Source: Castanea sativa | Lineage: Eukaryota; Streptophyta; Magnoliopsida; Fagales; Fagaceae | Direction: 5' to 3' | DNA length: 64,000 nt | Assembly: GCF_040712315.1 (NCBI RefSeq) | Contig: NC_134015.1 | Location: forward strand, 53,111,464-53,175,463 | Shown here: in pieces, positions 1 through 10,252 of the stretch | Layout of the letters: each line of letters opens with the position of its first letter | Numbering within the stretch: the stretch's first letter is position 1 | Program-made: the position numbers and the translations under genes | Notes under the pieces: model-generated | What the model saw: the letters and a program-made list of their open reading frames with translations, nothing else | Told to the model about the DNA's origin: nothing | The model's database searches: none

Positions 1-1305
1 CCTGGGCCTTTTAATTGTTGTTTTAAGGGACTAGGCTTGGTTCACCGTAGCTAAATGGGCTGACTACGAACCAAGTGGTGCACAGAGCAGGAATCCTACA
101 ACACATACATGCTAGAAAACAAGAAATATATGCATTGAACAGCAAGAATCAATAAAAGGGCAATGTGGTAAAGAAAGACACAAAGTAAACGCTAGGGGTC
201 CTTAAGATACTTTGTAATATTTCATTAATTTTTCAATTGTGTAATACATCATGCTCACTAGGACGTATCACAAGGTCCAAATAAGTTCAAAAATCACAGC
301 CTTAGATGGCTCTTCAGGCCTCTATGACTTTCAAAATTTGAATCCCTTTGAATCCAAGTGTGTTCTTTAGTGGTTCATTGAGGATACCGGGCAGTATTTC
401 CCTCTCTTTTCTTACTTTCTTTGAATTCTAACAGAGTTTTCTCAATGATTCTACTCTAATTCACTGTTGGTGAATTATCACTCACTGTTGGCTGCTTCCC
501 CCTTTTATAGTGTCACCCTAGGGTTTTCGGGGTACCACTGATTCCCCCATTTTCATCCCTGGGTACTAGAACCAATGTTGTGCTAGCAACACTACTGGTC
601 ACTTCCTTATTTCTCATAATTTTCTTCTTTTGGTGTTTCTTCCTCAAAAGTCTCTTGCTACCTTTCCGTCCCAGTATGTCTTGAAGAGCTGACCTTTTTT
701 TTTTTCTCCTTTCAAGGCTCCTAGTTCCCACCTTTTTCAGACTCAGCTTTTGGCTGCCTTTCCCCTTGTCATTTTTCCAAAGTGAGCTAATTCCTTCCTG
801 CTAGTTTGAAAGTTTCCCAGCTATTTCCCTTCATGGTTCTTCTTTTTGGGTTCCCCGAGGTACCAGCCCCTTGTTCATAAATGGTTGGTTTTTCAAGCTT
901 TCTGATTCCCTTTTGCATCATTGGGTGGCTGATAGAAACATATCTGTTCTCGTTCCTTGTATTTCTTAGCATCCCCTTTGAATTGTTTTAATCCAACTTT
1001 GGCTTTGCTGCACGTCCCGAGGATCTCGAGCTCCTGGCAATCCCCAAGTATTCCAACCTAGTTCTCACCACTGGGCTCCCTAGCGATTTTTTGACCTTGG
1101 CGGGCTGGACTTTTCTTCTTTCCTTCATTTCATGGGTTCTAAAGCTCATCCATTCATAGGTTTGGGTTCCTCTTTAAAACCTTAATGGATTTTTGGGCCT
1201 ATCATCCTTTTCCTTTATTGCGGGCTCAAGTATATTTTTATAGAGTTCAATCTTTTGTGCCATTTTGGGCCTTGGTGCAACTTCGTGACTTTTTAGACCT
1301 CAACA
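1..1305 (-). mobile_element. 3' LTR (partial) of the gypsy element
   Basis: On the minus strand this begins TGTTGAGGTC directly after a polypurine tract (GCTCAAGGGGCTAAA, 1306-1320), as a 3' LTR should. A TATA-like box (TATAAAAGG) lies on the minus strand at 501-509, about 800 bp into the LTR, as expected for a U3 promoter. The far end is cut off by the window, so this LTR is at least 1.3 kb, clearly longer than the roughly 0.8-kb LTR at the other side. Short ORFs inside are chance frames. Confidence 0.7.
501..509 (-). promoter_or_regulatory. TATA box of the LTR promoter
   Basis: The minus strand reads TATAAAAGG within a GC-richer stretch of the LTR, in the position expected for a U3/R boundary. 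It would drive transcription toward lower coordinates, out of the window. Activity is not implied; the element is decayed. Confidence 0.45.
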
Positions 1306-1320
1306 TTTAGCCCCTTGAGC
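1306..1320 (-). other. Polypurine tract
   Basis: Minus strand GCTCAAGGGGCTAAA immediately precedes the TG of the 3' LTR. This is the usual position of the plus-strand primer for reverse transcription. The tract is imperfect (interrupted by pyrimidines). Confidence 0.55.
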
Positions 1321-1533
1321 TCGTGGGTTGCTTGCAGCCCATGCGTGAGTAAACCAGATCTTTAATTTTTGTAGGAGCCCATCCTCTACTATTTTAATTA
1401 ACCTCAGGGTCTTTTTTCTTCTTCCTTCAAGGTCCTTTAATCTTCTTATATCTCTTTACCTTTTACTTTTTTTTTAATCATTCTGTTGTTTTTGGGTTTC
1501 TGCCGACAAGAACTACACTGCTCCCAACTTCAA

Positions 1534-3171
1534 CTTGGTCAATGAGGCAGACCTCATAAGAATTCTCTAGTCCGAGATTTTTCTACATACGGATGAACAA
1601 CTGTGTGCCGCCCACGTAATCCTTGGGTACAAACCAATTTCATCTAGTTTTCGATCCCCAAAGAACATCATCAAAGTAAAGGATCCTGGGCTAAAGCAAA
1701 TAAACATTGAAGTACCTGGATTCCTTACTGGTCCTCCCCTCGAAGGCACTCATCAAGCTATGCTGCTCGCTCAACCCACAGGACGAAGAGCCGGTCAAAA
1801 TTATTGAGGTGACAAACTCTAAAGAAAACTTTGAAGTTTTTGACCAACCAGACCTTACAGAGTCTCTAAACACCACCTCCAGGCTCGTACCCTCCATTCA
1901 AATTAGTGCCGACCAAGGGACGACTAATATTCCCGAAGCCATGGTACTCCAACGCAAGCAGGACACCAGTCTCCTTAAGCTACTGGAGTCACACGCAGGG
2001 GGTCCATTCTTGAAATAACCGTCCAACCTCGACCCCTAACTCCCCATCCTACCCATACTTCCCCTTCTGAACAACCTGAAAAGAAAAGGAAAAGGATAGA
2101 AAGGGTAAAGAAGTGACCAAGGAGGGTGAAGTTGTTCCCTTAAAAGATCTCGAGCATCTGAAAGGGGCAAAAGCTGCTAAAACCGCGCTGCAGAAAAACA
2201 CCGCAGAGGGCTCGGTATAGGGATAGTCTCTGAGCCGCTCCAAGGTTCCGATTTGTAACCCTCCACTTGAATTAGATGGAGCCCCTCTCTCTTTGGACTC
2301 CTCAATCTGAGACTTTCAAAAAGGGAAAGCTGGTTATATGGCCAATGCTTTGGAGCAGCCCCTACTCTTGCCATAAGACATAGTTGACCTCAGGACTCTA
2401 AAAAAGCACGAGGTCTTCCTAACCATGAAGAGGGACTTGGCCATGGTATGCACCCAACTTGATTTCTGTACTATATGCATAAATGTTCTTACTATCACTA
2501 TTATTTTTGTTAAAAGATTTACTTCTAGGCCATCCCTCACATTTTTGCTTTCTCTTAGGAAGTTCAAACGACAAATGTTACTGAGGAGTGGGTGGATCAA
2601 GCTCATGCCCAGTTAAAGGACGAGGAGGCGTGCTGAATATCAGCTGTCAAGACTTTGGTCGTGGCCAAAAAGAATATTAAGGACCCTAGCATAAAGCTAA
2701 CCAAGGCAGACAGAGAAAGGAAAAGTGTTGAAGCTGCCTTGGCCAGTGTTAAAAAGCAAGTCGAGGATGCTTTCAAGGCTCAAGTCATAGGAGTTTGCCA
2801 TAGATACTGTCTTCAAGTGTGGATAGAAGCACTAAACATGGCCGGCGTGGAGGCCTCCTCGGACTTGAGAAAAATAGAGAACATTTTCTATCCTTCTGTG
2901 CTCCGAATTGCAACTCAGCCAGCCGCCCAAGCATCTACTGCTCTTGAAGCTCCTTCAACCGCCTAACTTGCTGTCAAAGCTCCTGTAGCTACCCAACCTA
3001 TTGCTATGGGTCATGCAACTACCTAACCTACTGACACAAGGACCATTAATATCCCAGAGCTAACGAAAGCACCAGCTAAGGAAAAAAGAGCTTCCAAGGG
3101 GAAAGAGATTGAACAATCCGAACCACCACCACCAGCAACAAACGACCCCCCACCATCCACTAATAGTTAGA
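1534..3171 (+). pseudogene. Antisense extra ORF of the Tat element (aORF), broken
   Basis: This frame runs opposite to gag-pol and lies between integrase and the 3' LTR. Readable blocks in order are: a segment at 1534-1765 containing HTDEQLCAAHVILGYKPIS; a shift of frame near 1770-1790; DEEPVKIIEV and the motif MVLQRKQ around 1941; a stop at 2018; a degenerate lysine-rich linker; MKRDLAMV at 2425; a stretch with intron-like ends (GT near 2446, AG near 2560); and a charged, probably coiled-coil tail at 2655-2966 (KLTKADRERKSVEAAL, then a Cys-His rich segment and WIEALNMAGV). I recall this protein type as frequent in Fagaceae retrotransposons. Its function is unknown. It carries at least one frameshift and several stops. 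Confidence 0.6.
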
Positions 3172-3463
3172 AATTTTTTTTATCTTTTTGTTGTTGTTGT
3201 TGTTTTTTTTTTTTAAGAAAAAGAAAAAGGTGTAATGTACTCTCTTGTTTTATCAAAGCCCAATTCAATGAAAAGTTCCAATTTCTTCTTAGTATGTGCT
3301 ACTTACATATACTTCATATTGTTGACTGCCTATTGCTAAACATGGATAAGTTTTAAAGCATGCAACGGAACCATAAACTCCAATATATTTTCAGCACTGC
3401 TCTAATACATTTACGGACACCTAAGAAATTAACAATCTAACACCTTAGTAGATGAACAATATC
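3172..3463. other. No gene seen
   Basis: Non-coding interval between the antisense ORF and the 78-bp array, with T-rich stretches. It may hold the 3' end of the antisense transcript. Nothing further is recognisable. Confidence 0.4.
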
Positions 3464-3931
3464 AATGTACCTAAGGTGCACAATCCAAAGAGTCATGCAT
3501 GGTCTAGATCCTATTTAATACTTAAACAAACAAAAAGTACTAATTTACCCAAGGTATGTGGTCCGAGGAACCAGACATGACCGAATTTTTGTTTAACACT
3601 TAGAGATATAAAAAGCATTAATTTACCGAAGGTATATGGTCTGAGGAACCAAGCATGACTGAGGTTCTGTTTAATATTTAAACAACTAAAAAGCATTAAT
3701 TTATCTAGGGTATGTGGTCCGAGGAATCAGACATGACTGAGGTTCTGTTTGATACTCAAACGATTGGAAAATATTAATTTACCCAAGGTATGTGGTCTGA
3801 GAAACCAGGCATGACCGATGTTCTATTTAACACTTAGACAAATAAAAAACATTAATTTACCTAAGGTATGTGGTTTGAGGAATCAGGCATGACTGAGGTT
3901 TTGTTTAACACTTAGACAACTAAAAGGATTT
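3464..3931. repeat. 78-bp tandem array, about six copies
   Basis: The start of the block AATTTACCCAAGGTATGTGG recurs at 3542, 3620, 3698, 3776 and 3854, an exact 78-bp step; a more diverged first copy begins near 3464. Copies differ at many positions, so the array is not young. Because 78 is a multiple of three, a minus-strand frame at 3511-3696 repeats the same peptide pattern. It lies inside the retrotransposon, between integrase and the antisense ORF, where Tat elements often carry tandem repeats. Confidence 0.9.
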
Positions 3932-4069
3932 TGGGCGATAATAATCAACATAAAAGATGACAAGATTGCCTTTCATTAATAATAGTACCTTCGAAGATTA
4001 TTTACATTTTTCACGGACGTGACACAATATTTTCATCTAAATCTTCTAAAAAATAAGCTTTTATTCTAG

Positions 4070-4901
4070 CTACCGAAGTGATGCGGTGCGGTATGAACCT
4101 TCCCAGTTAGGCCCTAGTTTTCCCCAAAATGGGTTCTTTGCAGTTCCTACCACCCTTCTCAACACCAAATCCCCCGGCACTAATAGTTTGACCTTCACCC
4201 TCATATCGAACCCTTGCTTAAGCTTTTGCTGATAATGAGCTAATTGGACCATGGCCACTTCTCTTCATTCATCAATTAAATCTAGACTCTTTTGCAGTAA
4301 TTCATCATTACTGTCGAGAGCGAATAGACTTGTCCTTAACGTCAGAAATCCTATTTCCAAAGGGATCACGACCTCGAAACCATAGGTCATGGAAAACGGT
4401 GTTTCCCCAGTTGACCAACGAGGAGTAGTCCGATATGTCCAAAGTACGTGTGGAAGCTCTTCGACCCATCTACCTTTAGCCTTGTCCAACCTCTTCTTTG
4501 GTCCACTAACTATAATTAACGGCTTTAGCCTGCCCATTTCCTTGCGGATAAGCTGGGATTGAGTATCTATGCCTAATGCCAAGGTCACCGTAATACCTCC
4601 TAAAGGCCTTGCTGTCAAACTAGAGCCCATTATCCGAGATAAGAGTATGAGGGATCCTAAATCGAGTAACAATATTCTTCCAAACAAACTTCTTTGCATC
4701 AACATCCCTTATATTAGACAACAACTCAGCCTTGACCCACTTAGTGAAGTAATCTATTCCGACAAGAAGCCTTCTTTGATTTCCTACGGCCCTAGGAAAT
4801 GGCCCTACAATATCCAAGTTCCATTGTGCAAATGGCCATGGATTTGGAGATGATTTAGCATGCCCCTCATTTGATGGATGCTTTGGGCAAACCTTTGGCA
4901 C
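4070..4901 (-). pseudogene. Integrase domain of gypsy pol, inactive
   Basis: Integrase joins the element's cDNA to the host chromosome. The core is seen on the minus strand from 4901: WNLDIVGPFPRA gives the first catalytic Asp, and LISDNGL gives the second. The Gln codon after DNGL is a TAG stop. The third acidic position reads GQAKAV near 4523-4537, where the family has GQAEA, so the catalytic Glu appears changed to Lys. A frameshift follows, then VLWTYRTTPRWSTGETPFSMTYG (4265-4500 region) and the C-terminal LVPGDLVLRRV segment down to about 4080. No chromodomain is seen, consistent with Tat. Confidence 0.88.
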
Positions 4902-5249
4902 TGATCACACTTTCTAACATAATCTTGTGCCTTTTTCTGCATACTCGGCCACTAGTAACCCTAAGTAAGAGCCCTATGCGACAACGATCTTCCTCTTGTA
5001 TGACTTCTACAGATTCCTTCGTGCAGTTCCTCTAGAAGTGGCCCCACTGCCTCGTGATGAACATAGAGTAAATACTGTCCTGAGAAAGAGCACTTATACA
5101 ATTACTGTTCCTCAAACAACCAAATACGAGGAGCCTTTCTTCGTATTTATTTCGTCTTTAACCTCTCGAGAGGCAGCGTTAAGGGATCCATCTAGCTAGG
5201 ACCAACCCGTATTTGGAGAACACCAACCCTCACCAGATCCATATTAGCT

Positions 5250-6178
5250 GGTGCTAACAGATCCTCCATAAGGATGACTCAAGGAAGGCCTAGACCCAAA
5301 GAGGTTGCTAAAGTCGCTAGAGAATCTACATGAGAATTATTGCTCCTCAGGACTTGCTGTATAGAGAAAAACTCAAAGCCAAGTTGCAGTTGCCAACTTT
5401 ATCTAAGTATCCTTGCATCCTGTAATCCATGGCTTCCAACTCACCCTTGACTTGTCCGACGACTAACCTCAAGTTTGAGAAAATTTCAACTGCCTTTCCA
5501 CCTAATTTCCTCACCATAGTTGTCCTAGTTAACAAGGCTTCATATTCGGTCTTATTATTAGTAGCTGAAAAACCCAACCTCAGGGATTTCTCAATAGTAA
5601 TCCCCTCTAGGGACCTTATTACTATCCCAATTCTAGATCCCCTCTAGTTAGCGGCCCCATCAACATAAAGCTTCCAAGGCAGATGTCCATGGATAGAAAC
5701 TATTGAAACTTGTTCTCCCCCAAACTCCTCCTCCTCGGTTCCGACCATTATTGAATATTCAGTAAACTCTGCCACCAAGTCCGAAGAACTTGGCCTTTAA
5801 TAGCGGTATGAGACATGTACTTTATATCAAACGCTCCCAAAATCGTCCACCACTTGGCAACCCTTCTTGTATAATTAGATTTTCGAAGTAATGATTTTAA
5901 AGGGACTTGAGTCAGGACTATAATGGTATGCGCCTAGAAGTAGTGAGGGAGCTTCCTTGTAGCATGCATTATGACCAAAATGGCTTTCTCCAATGGCAGA
6001 TATGGACTTTTGCCTCTCGCAATGACTTGCTCACATAATAGACTGGTTTTTGTACCTTATTCTCCATCCTTACCAAAATCAAATTCACTGCATGAGACGC
6101 CACTGCAATATAGGCAAAGAGGACTTCTTCCTTTTTGAGTCTGGACAGAACAGGTGGTCGGGACAGGTATTCCTTCAA
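5250..6178 (-). pseudogene. RNase H region of gypsy pol, broken
   Basis: The minus-strand frame 6178-5969 (EVLFAYIAVASHAVNLILVR, then PVYYVSKSLREAK) is the RT-linked RNase H connection. Frame 5577-5347 (ATNNKTEYEALL, then VKGELEAMD) matches the second RNase H-like domain of plant gypsy pol, normally with NNxAEYEAL. The blocks are separated by stops and shifts, so no continuous reading frame remains. It lies between RT and integrase in the expected order. Confidence 0.8.
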
Positions 6179-6476
6179 CTGCTGAAAAACAAGATTGCAT
6201 TCTTCAATCCATTCAAACCCCTTCCACTTATGCTAGATTGGAAGAATGGTCTACATTTGTTTGCTGACTGGGAGATAAACCTATTTAGGGTTGCAGTCAT
6301 CCCAATCAACTTATGTACTTCTTTGGGATTCTGAGGAGGTCGTAAGTCGCGTATCTCCTTAATCTGATCAGGATTAATCTCAATTTCATGGTGTGTGATC
6401 ATATAGCCCAAAAATTTACCAGAGCTTACACCAAAAGAACATTTCGAAGCATTGAGATGCAATTTATATTTCCTTA

Positions 6477-7158
6477 GAGCAATCACATCAGTTCCTTTAT
6501 TTTACACATCCATCTTTACACTAAAAACCTACTTTTTCTATTTTACACATCCATTTTTACAAAACACCCACATCAGTCCATCTATTCTATCACCTCTTTT
6601 AATTAAATAATCAATTTCCTCAAAATTTTTATTATTTCTCTCAATTACCCGGATATAGATACGCGCTCTCTCTCTACCTATATTTTCTGATTTGTTGATC
6701 TCTCTCTCTCTATACCCATCTCTACCCATTTTTTAGATCAACTCTCCTTCTCGATCAACTCTCCCTAGCTCCGATCCATAAGCACTGATCGTTCTGATTA
6801 AGCATCGATCTGTGTTTGTGTATCTCTGTGTTGATTTGTCTGTGTGGGTGTGTTTGTGTGTGGGTGTGTTTGTGTGCATCTGAGAAAAAAGAAGAAGATG
6901 AGGAGAGAAGTTACTGAGTTTGTTGAGCACGGAGAAGAGAGAGAAAAAAAAAGGTGCGAACGTGATATTAATAAAATAACAAATGGACGAGCTATAGTAA
7001 TCGTGTATATTTACATGGTTACCGTAGCTCGTGTAGGGATATACAAATTTTTACACCCTTTTAGAAGTACTGATGTGGAGCATTTTTGAGGCAAAATGTG
7101 TAAAAGTGGTCTAGTTTTTCTATTTTACATGATTTTGCATCCACTGATGTGGATGCTC
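6477..7158. mobile_element. Tourist/PIF-Harbinger-like MITE with TTA target duplication
   Basis: The ends are GAGCAATCACATCAG (6477) and the inverted copy of GAGCATCCACATCAG (ending 7158), 13 of 15 matching. TTA flanks both sides (6474-6476 and 7159-7161). Dropping the element and one TTA restores the retrotransposon reading frame VFKILRK exactly, which proves the boundaries. The interior is AT-rich with T/C and GT-rich tracts and no transposase, so the element is non-autonomous at 682 bp. A degraded relative lies at 12805-13153. Confidence 0.92.
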
Positions 7159-7663
7159 TTAGTATCTTAAATACATCTTCGAGATCACTCAAATGCTCGG
7201 CTACCACCTTGCTCTTCACAGCCATATCGTCGATGTAAACTTCAATATTTTTTCCAAGTTGAGATTTAAACATTTTAGTCATCATTCTTTGGTAGGTTGA
7301 CCCAGCATTTTTCAATCTAAAAGGCATCACTCAATAGTGATAATTCCCAGTAGGATCCATGAAAGCAATCTTTTCTTGGTCGGCCAAAGCTAATGGTATT
7401 TGATGGTGCCCTTGAAAGGCATCCAAAAAGCTCATCTAAAGGTGGCTGACTGTAGCATCCACCAATTGATCTATCCTAGGGTTCAGAAAAGGATCCTTGG
7501 GGCAAGCTTTATTCAAATCCGTGAAATCCACACACACTCTCCACTTTCTCGATTTCTTCTTCACCACAATTGTATTGGCCTGCCACTCCAGATAGAAGAC
7601 CTTTTTAATTGCCCCCGCTTTAAGTTTTAGGACTTCTTCCTTGACAGCTTTAGCATGCTCCTT

Positions 7664-7865
7664 AATGTGCGTTTGGATGGCACATTTCTCCCTCAAGTTT
7701 GTGTTTGCATTTTTTTAGTGGGTCCCATGGGTACTGTTCACAGACCACTAAGAATTGAAAAACGCAGCCATGGGTTTTGCTACAGCGTTTTGCCTTTAAA
7801 ACAATTATTTTGCTACAGTATTTTCAGTAACAAGTTTTCAGTAAAATAAGCGGTATCCAAAAATT
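7664..7865. mobile_element. hAT-like MITE inserted in RT
   Basis: About 200 bp starting GTGCGTTTGGAT and ending near ATCCAAA, separating two parts of the RT reading frame. The interior contains GTGGGTCCCATGGGTACTG and TTTTGCTACAG, features of a very common small woody-plant MITE. The right end lacks the last few bases expected of the inverted repeat, and I see no clear 8-bp target duplication. Confidence 0.7.
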
Positions 7866-8321
7866 AGAAGAGCGTCGAGGAGGTTGTTTCTTAGGGAAAA
7901 TTTTTGGGTTGACATTCAGTTGATAACAAATAAAATTTGGATCCACTTCGGGGGCTTCATAGGCACTCCAAGCAAAAACATCAATATTCTTTCTAAGAAA
8001 AACCAACAACTCCATCTCTCGAGGAGACAATTGAACTCTGACTTGGAAACACTTTTCTGAATCAGCGTCAATAATAACTTTCTCTAACTCTTCACAAGTG
8101 AACCTTCCATCCACGATGTCCGAGGATTCTACTACATCGGCTAATTGCTACAAGGCCCTCTCTGGGATGACCGAGGATGCATCCATAGATTGGTGTTTGA
8201 TAGCGACAACTAGGCATTACCTCGCCGTGGCCTGGCTTCCAGTCAACTCTTCGACATGGTCCCTAGAAGGATACTTCACCTTCAAATGCAAAGTTGAAGA
8301 AACAACCCCGATGGCATGAAG

Positions 8322-8657
8322 CTATGGTCTTGCTAAAATAGCAGTATAAGGTGAATACGCATCCACCACAATAAAGTTTACTTCTACCAATTCTGATCTT
8401 GCTTGGGCTGGTAACCTAATTAGGCCCTTTAGGATAACAGTCTTCCCATCAAACCCCACCAAAGGAGAATCGTAGCTAACTAAATCCTCTGATTTCAGTT
8501 TAATTCCATTGTACAGATTGGGATACATAATCTCCGCACCATTGTCCTGATCCACTAAAACTCTCTTTACATCATAACCTCCTATCCGAAGGGTAACCAC
8601 TAAGGCATCGTCATGTGGTTGATAAGTTCCAACCTTATCTTCATCAGACAAACTCAA
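8322..8657 (-). pseudogene. Aspartic protease domain of gypsy pol
   Basis: A 111-residue minus-strand frame starting DEDKVGTYQPHDDALVV carries VLVDQDNGAEIMY, the position of the retropepsin catalytic triad (usually D-T/S-G; relatives I recall read DQGSGAEIMY). The Asp is kept but the next residues read DNG. The downstream hydrophobic strand LIRLPAQARSELVEVNFIVVDAYSPYTAIL fits the family. It lies between gag and RT. The domain would process the polyprotein, but its neighbours are broken and it is probably dead. Confidence 0.8.
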
Positions 8658-8859
8658 AGTTGGTCAGACTTGCATTCTCCCTCACTTAGATTCAGGGACC
8701 AAATCCTCAGTGTATGGTTTTGATATGGTCATGACCTCGGATGGGCATGCTCCAATTCAACCTGGGGTCGCAAGAATGACATTGATTGTTCCTAGAGACG
8801 GCCTCGAGAGGTTCTCCCTTTAAGGTGCCAACCCAATCTAACTCCCTTGTCCAGAGGGC

Positions 8860-10135
8860 TGATGTAGAAACTGCCTCAGCTTCCCAATCTTGACCAACTA
8901 CTCCAGATAGTCACATAAAGTTCTACAATCTTCAGTAGTGTGTCCATGTTCTTGATGATACTGGCAATACAGACCTTAATTACGCTTTGTACGGTCTCCT
9001 CCCATTTTATTTGGCCACTTGAAATATAGTTCAATCTTTATCTTCCCCAAAATTTGATGTACAGGCTCCCTAAATATTGTATTAACTACTTGGGCGGTAG
9101 AGTGCCCAATATGCCTAGCAAAATCTCTCCTGGGTCGGCTATTATTATACCTCTCAACCCTAAAGTCTCTTTAGTCAGGAAGGGTTACCTTCGCTTTCCC
9201 GTTCCTATTCCCTTGCTGCTGATCCTCATCAACCTGTTTGTACTCGTCAATTCGCTCCATCAACTGACGCATGCTTTGCGCGGGTTTCTTGGTCAAGGAC
9301 TTTCTTAAATCATGCTCGATGGGAAGGTCGACCTTAAACGTCCTTATAGCCACATCCTCAAAATTTTCATCTATCTCGTTAAACATTTCCAAATATCTGT
9401 CCGAGTAAGTCTTCAGGGTCTCATCCTCTCTCATCGCCATTGATAGCAGGGAATCTAGGGGATGAGGAACCCTGCTACACATAACAAATCGGGCCCCAAA
9501 AGCCCTAGTGAGCAATTGAAAGGAGCTAATCGATGCTTCCTCTAACCCATCAAACCATCATATCACAACAGGCCCCAAGCTTGAAGGGAAAACTTTGCAC
9601 ATCAAGGCCTCATTCCTCTGATGAACAACCATTCTCTAATAGAAATGAATGATGTGCTTCACCGGGTCTGTCCTTCCATTATAAATTGTATACGTGAACT
9701 ACATAAACTGACAAGGAAGTTTGGCCCCATCAATCCTTCACATAAACGGTGATTTTGAAATCTGACACAAAGCCCTACTCATTGTATCATCTCCCAAGCC
9801 CCTATGGGTCGGACCTTTACTCCTTTGCCTATGATACGCTTCTCCTTATAGGAAAAGAATTCACTAGGAGAGGTTCTTGATCTTGGCCTGTAACTGCCAT
9901 CATCTTCCTTGGATTCAAATTCAGAGCTTGAAGGAGATGCCACTCTTTGTTTACGACGTAGTTTTCTCCGTAGATGATCTATCTCCAACTTGAGATTCCT
10001 AGGTTCTTCTCCATGCGAGACATGGCTCCCTATTCTAGAGTGACTCTTACTAGTGCGAGTCATATGCACACTAACATCACGGTTAAGAAAGTGACTCCCT
10101 ATTCTAGAGTGACTCCCTATCTCTCCTTCTTTCAA
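8860..10135 (-). pseudogene. gag region of the gypsy element with zinc knuckle
   Basis: From 10135 downward the minus strand shows an arginine- and serine-rich N-terminal part with a repeated SHSRIGSH motif, then the capsid-like segment (LTRAFGARFV to KTYSDRYLEMFNEI, 9515-9171), a basic linker, and a knuckle-like CQYHQEHGHTTEDC motif near 8930-8975. Gag packages element RNA into virus-like particles in the cytoplasm. Stops break the frame at several points (for example just after KVTLPD at 9171). It sits directly downstream of the primer site. Confidence 0.82.
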
Positions 10136-10230
10136 GGTTAAGAAAGTGGTCTTGACGTTGTGATACCATAGACTCTTCTTGGTTTGGACCAGAACCCACC
10201 ATGGTTGATTTAAACTGTAAGCAGTTCTCT

Positions 10231-10252
10231 ATTCCCCACAGACGACGCCAAT
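10231..10252 (-). other. Primer binding site after the 5' LTR
   Basis: Immediately inside the LTR end the minus strand reads TGGCGTCGTCTGTGGGG, the type of sequence found at this spot in many plant gypsy elements. It should pair with a host tRNA 3' end; I cannot name the tRNA with certainty. Confidence 0.6.

Larger units (their letters stand above)
6175..8114 (-). pseudogene. Reverse transcriptase of gypsy pol, split by two insertions
   Basis: The minus strand from 8114 holds the pol linker (MELLVFLRKNIDVFAWS, PKKQPPRRS), then WRVCVDFTDLNKACPKDPF (7696-7436), then PFRLKNAGSTYQRMM and the active-site motif YIDD at 7226-7237, and finally KYKLHLNASKCSFG and GYMITHHEIEINPDQ (6486-6175). The motifs and order are those of Ty3/gypsy RT. 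Two DNA elements interrupt it: 7664-7865 between PPRRSS and KEHAKAVKEEV, and 6477-7158 between EDVFKILR and KYKLHLN. Both flanks rejoin in frame when the inserts are ignored, so the insertions came after the pol sequence was largely intact. A stop separates the DLNKACP block from the LKNAG block. Confidence 0.9.

Noticed and set aside
513..972. Basic minus-strand ORFs (72 and 61 codons)
   Set aside because: They lie wholly within the LTR, have no motif and skewed composition; chance frames.
3464..3931. CRISPR-like array
   Set aside because: The repeats are contiguous 78-bp tandem copies without unique spacers, in a plant retrotransposon.
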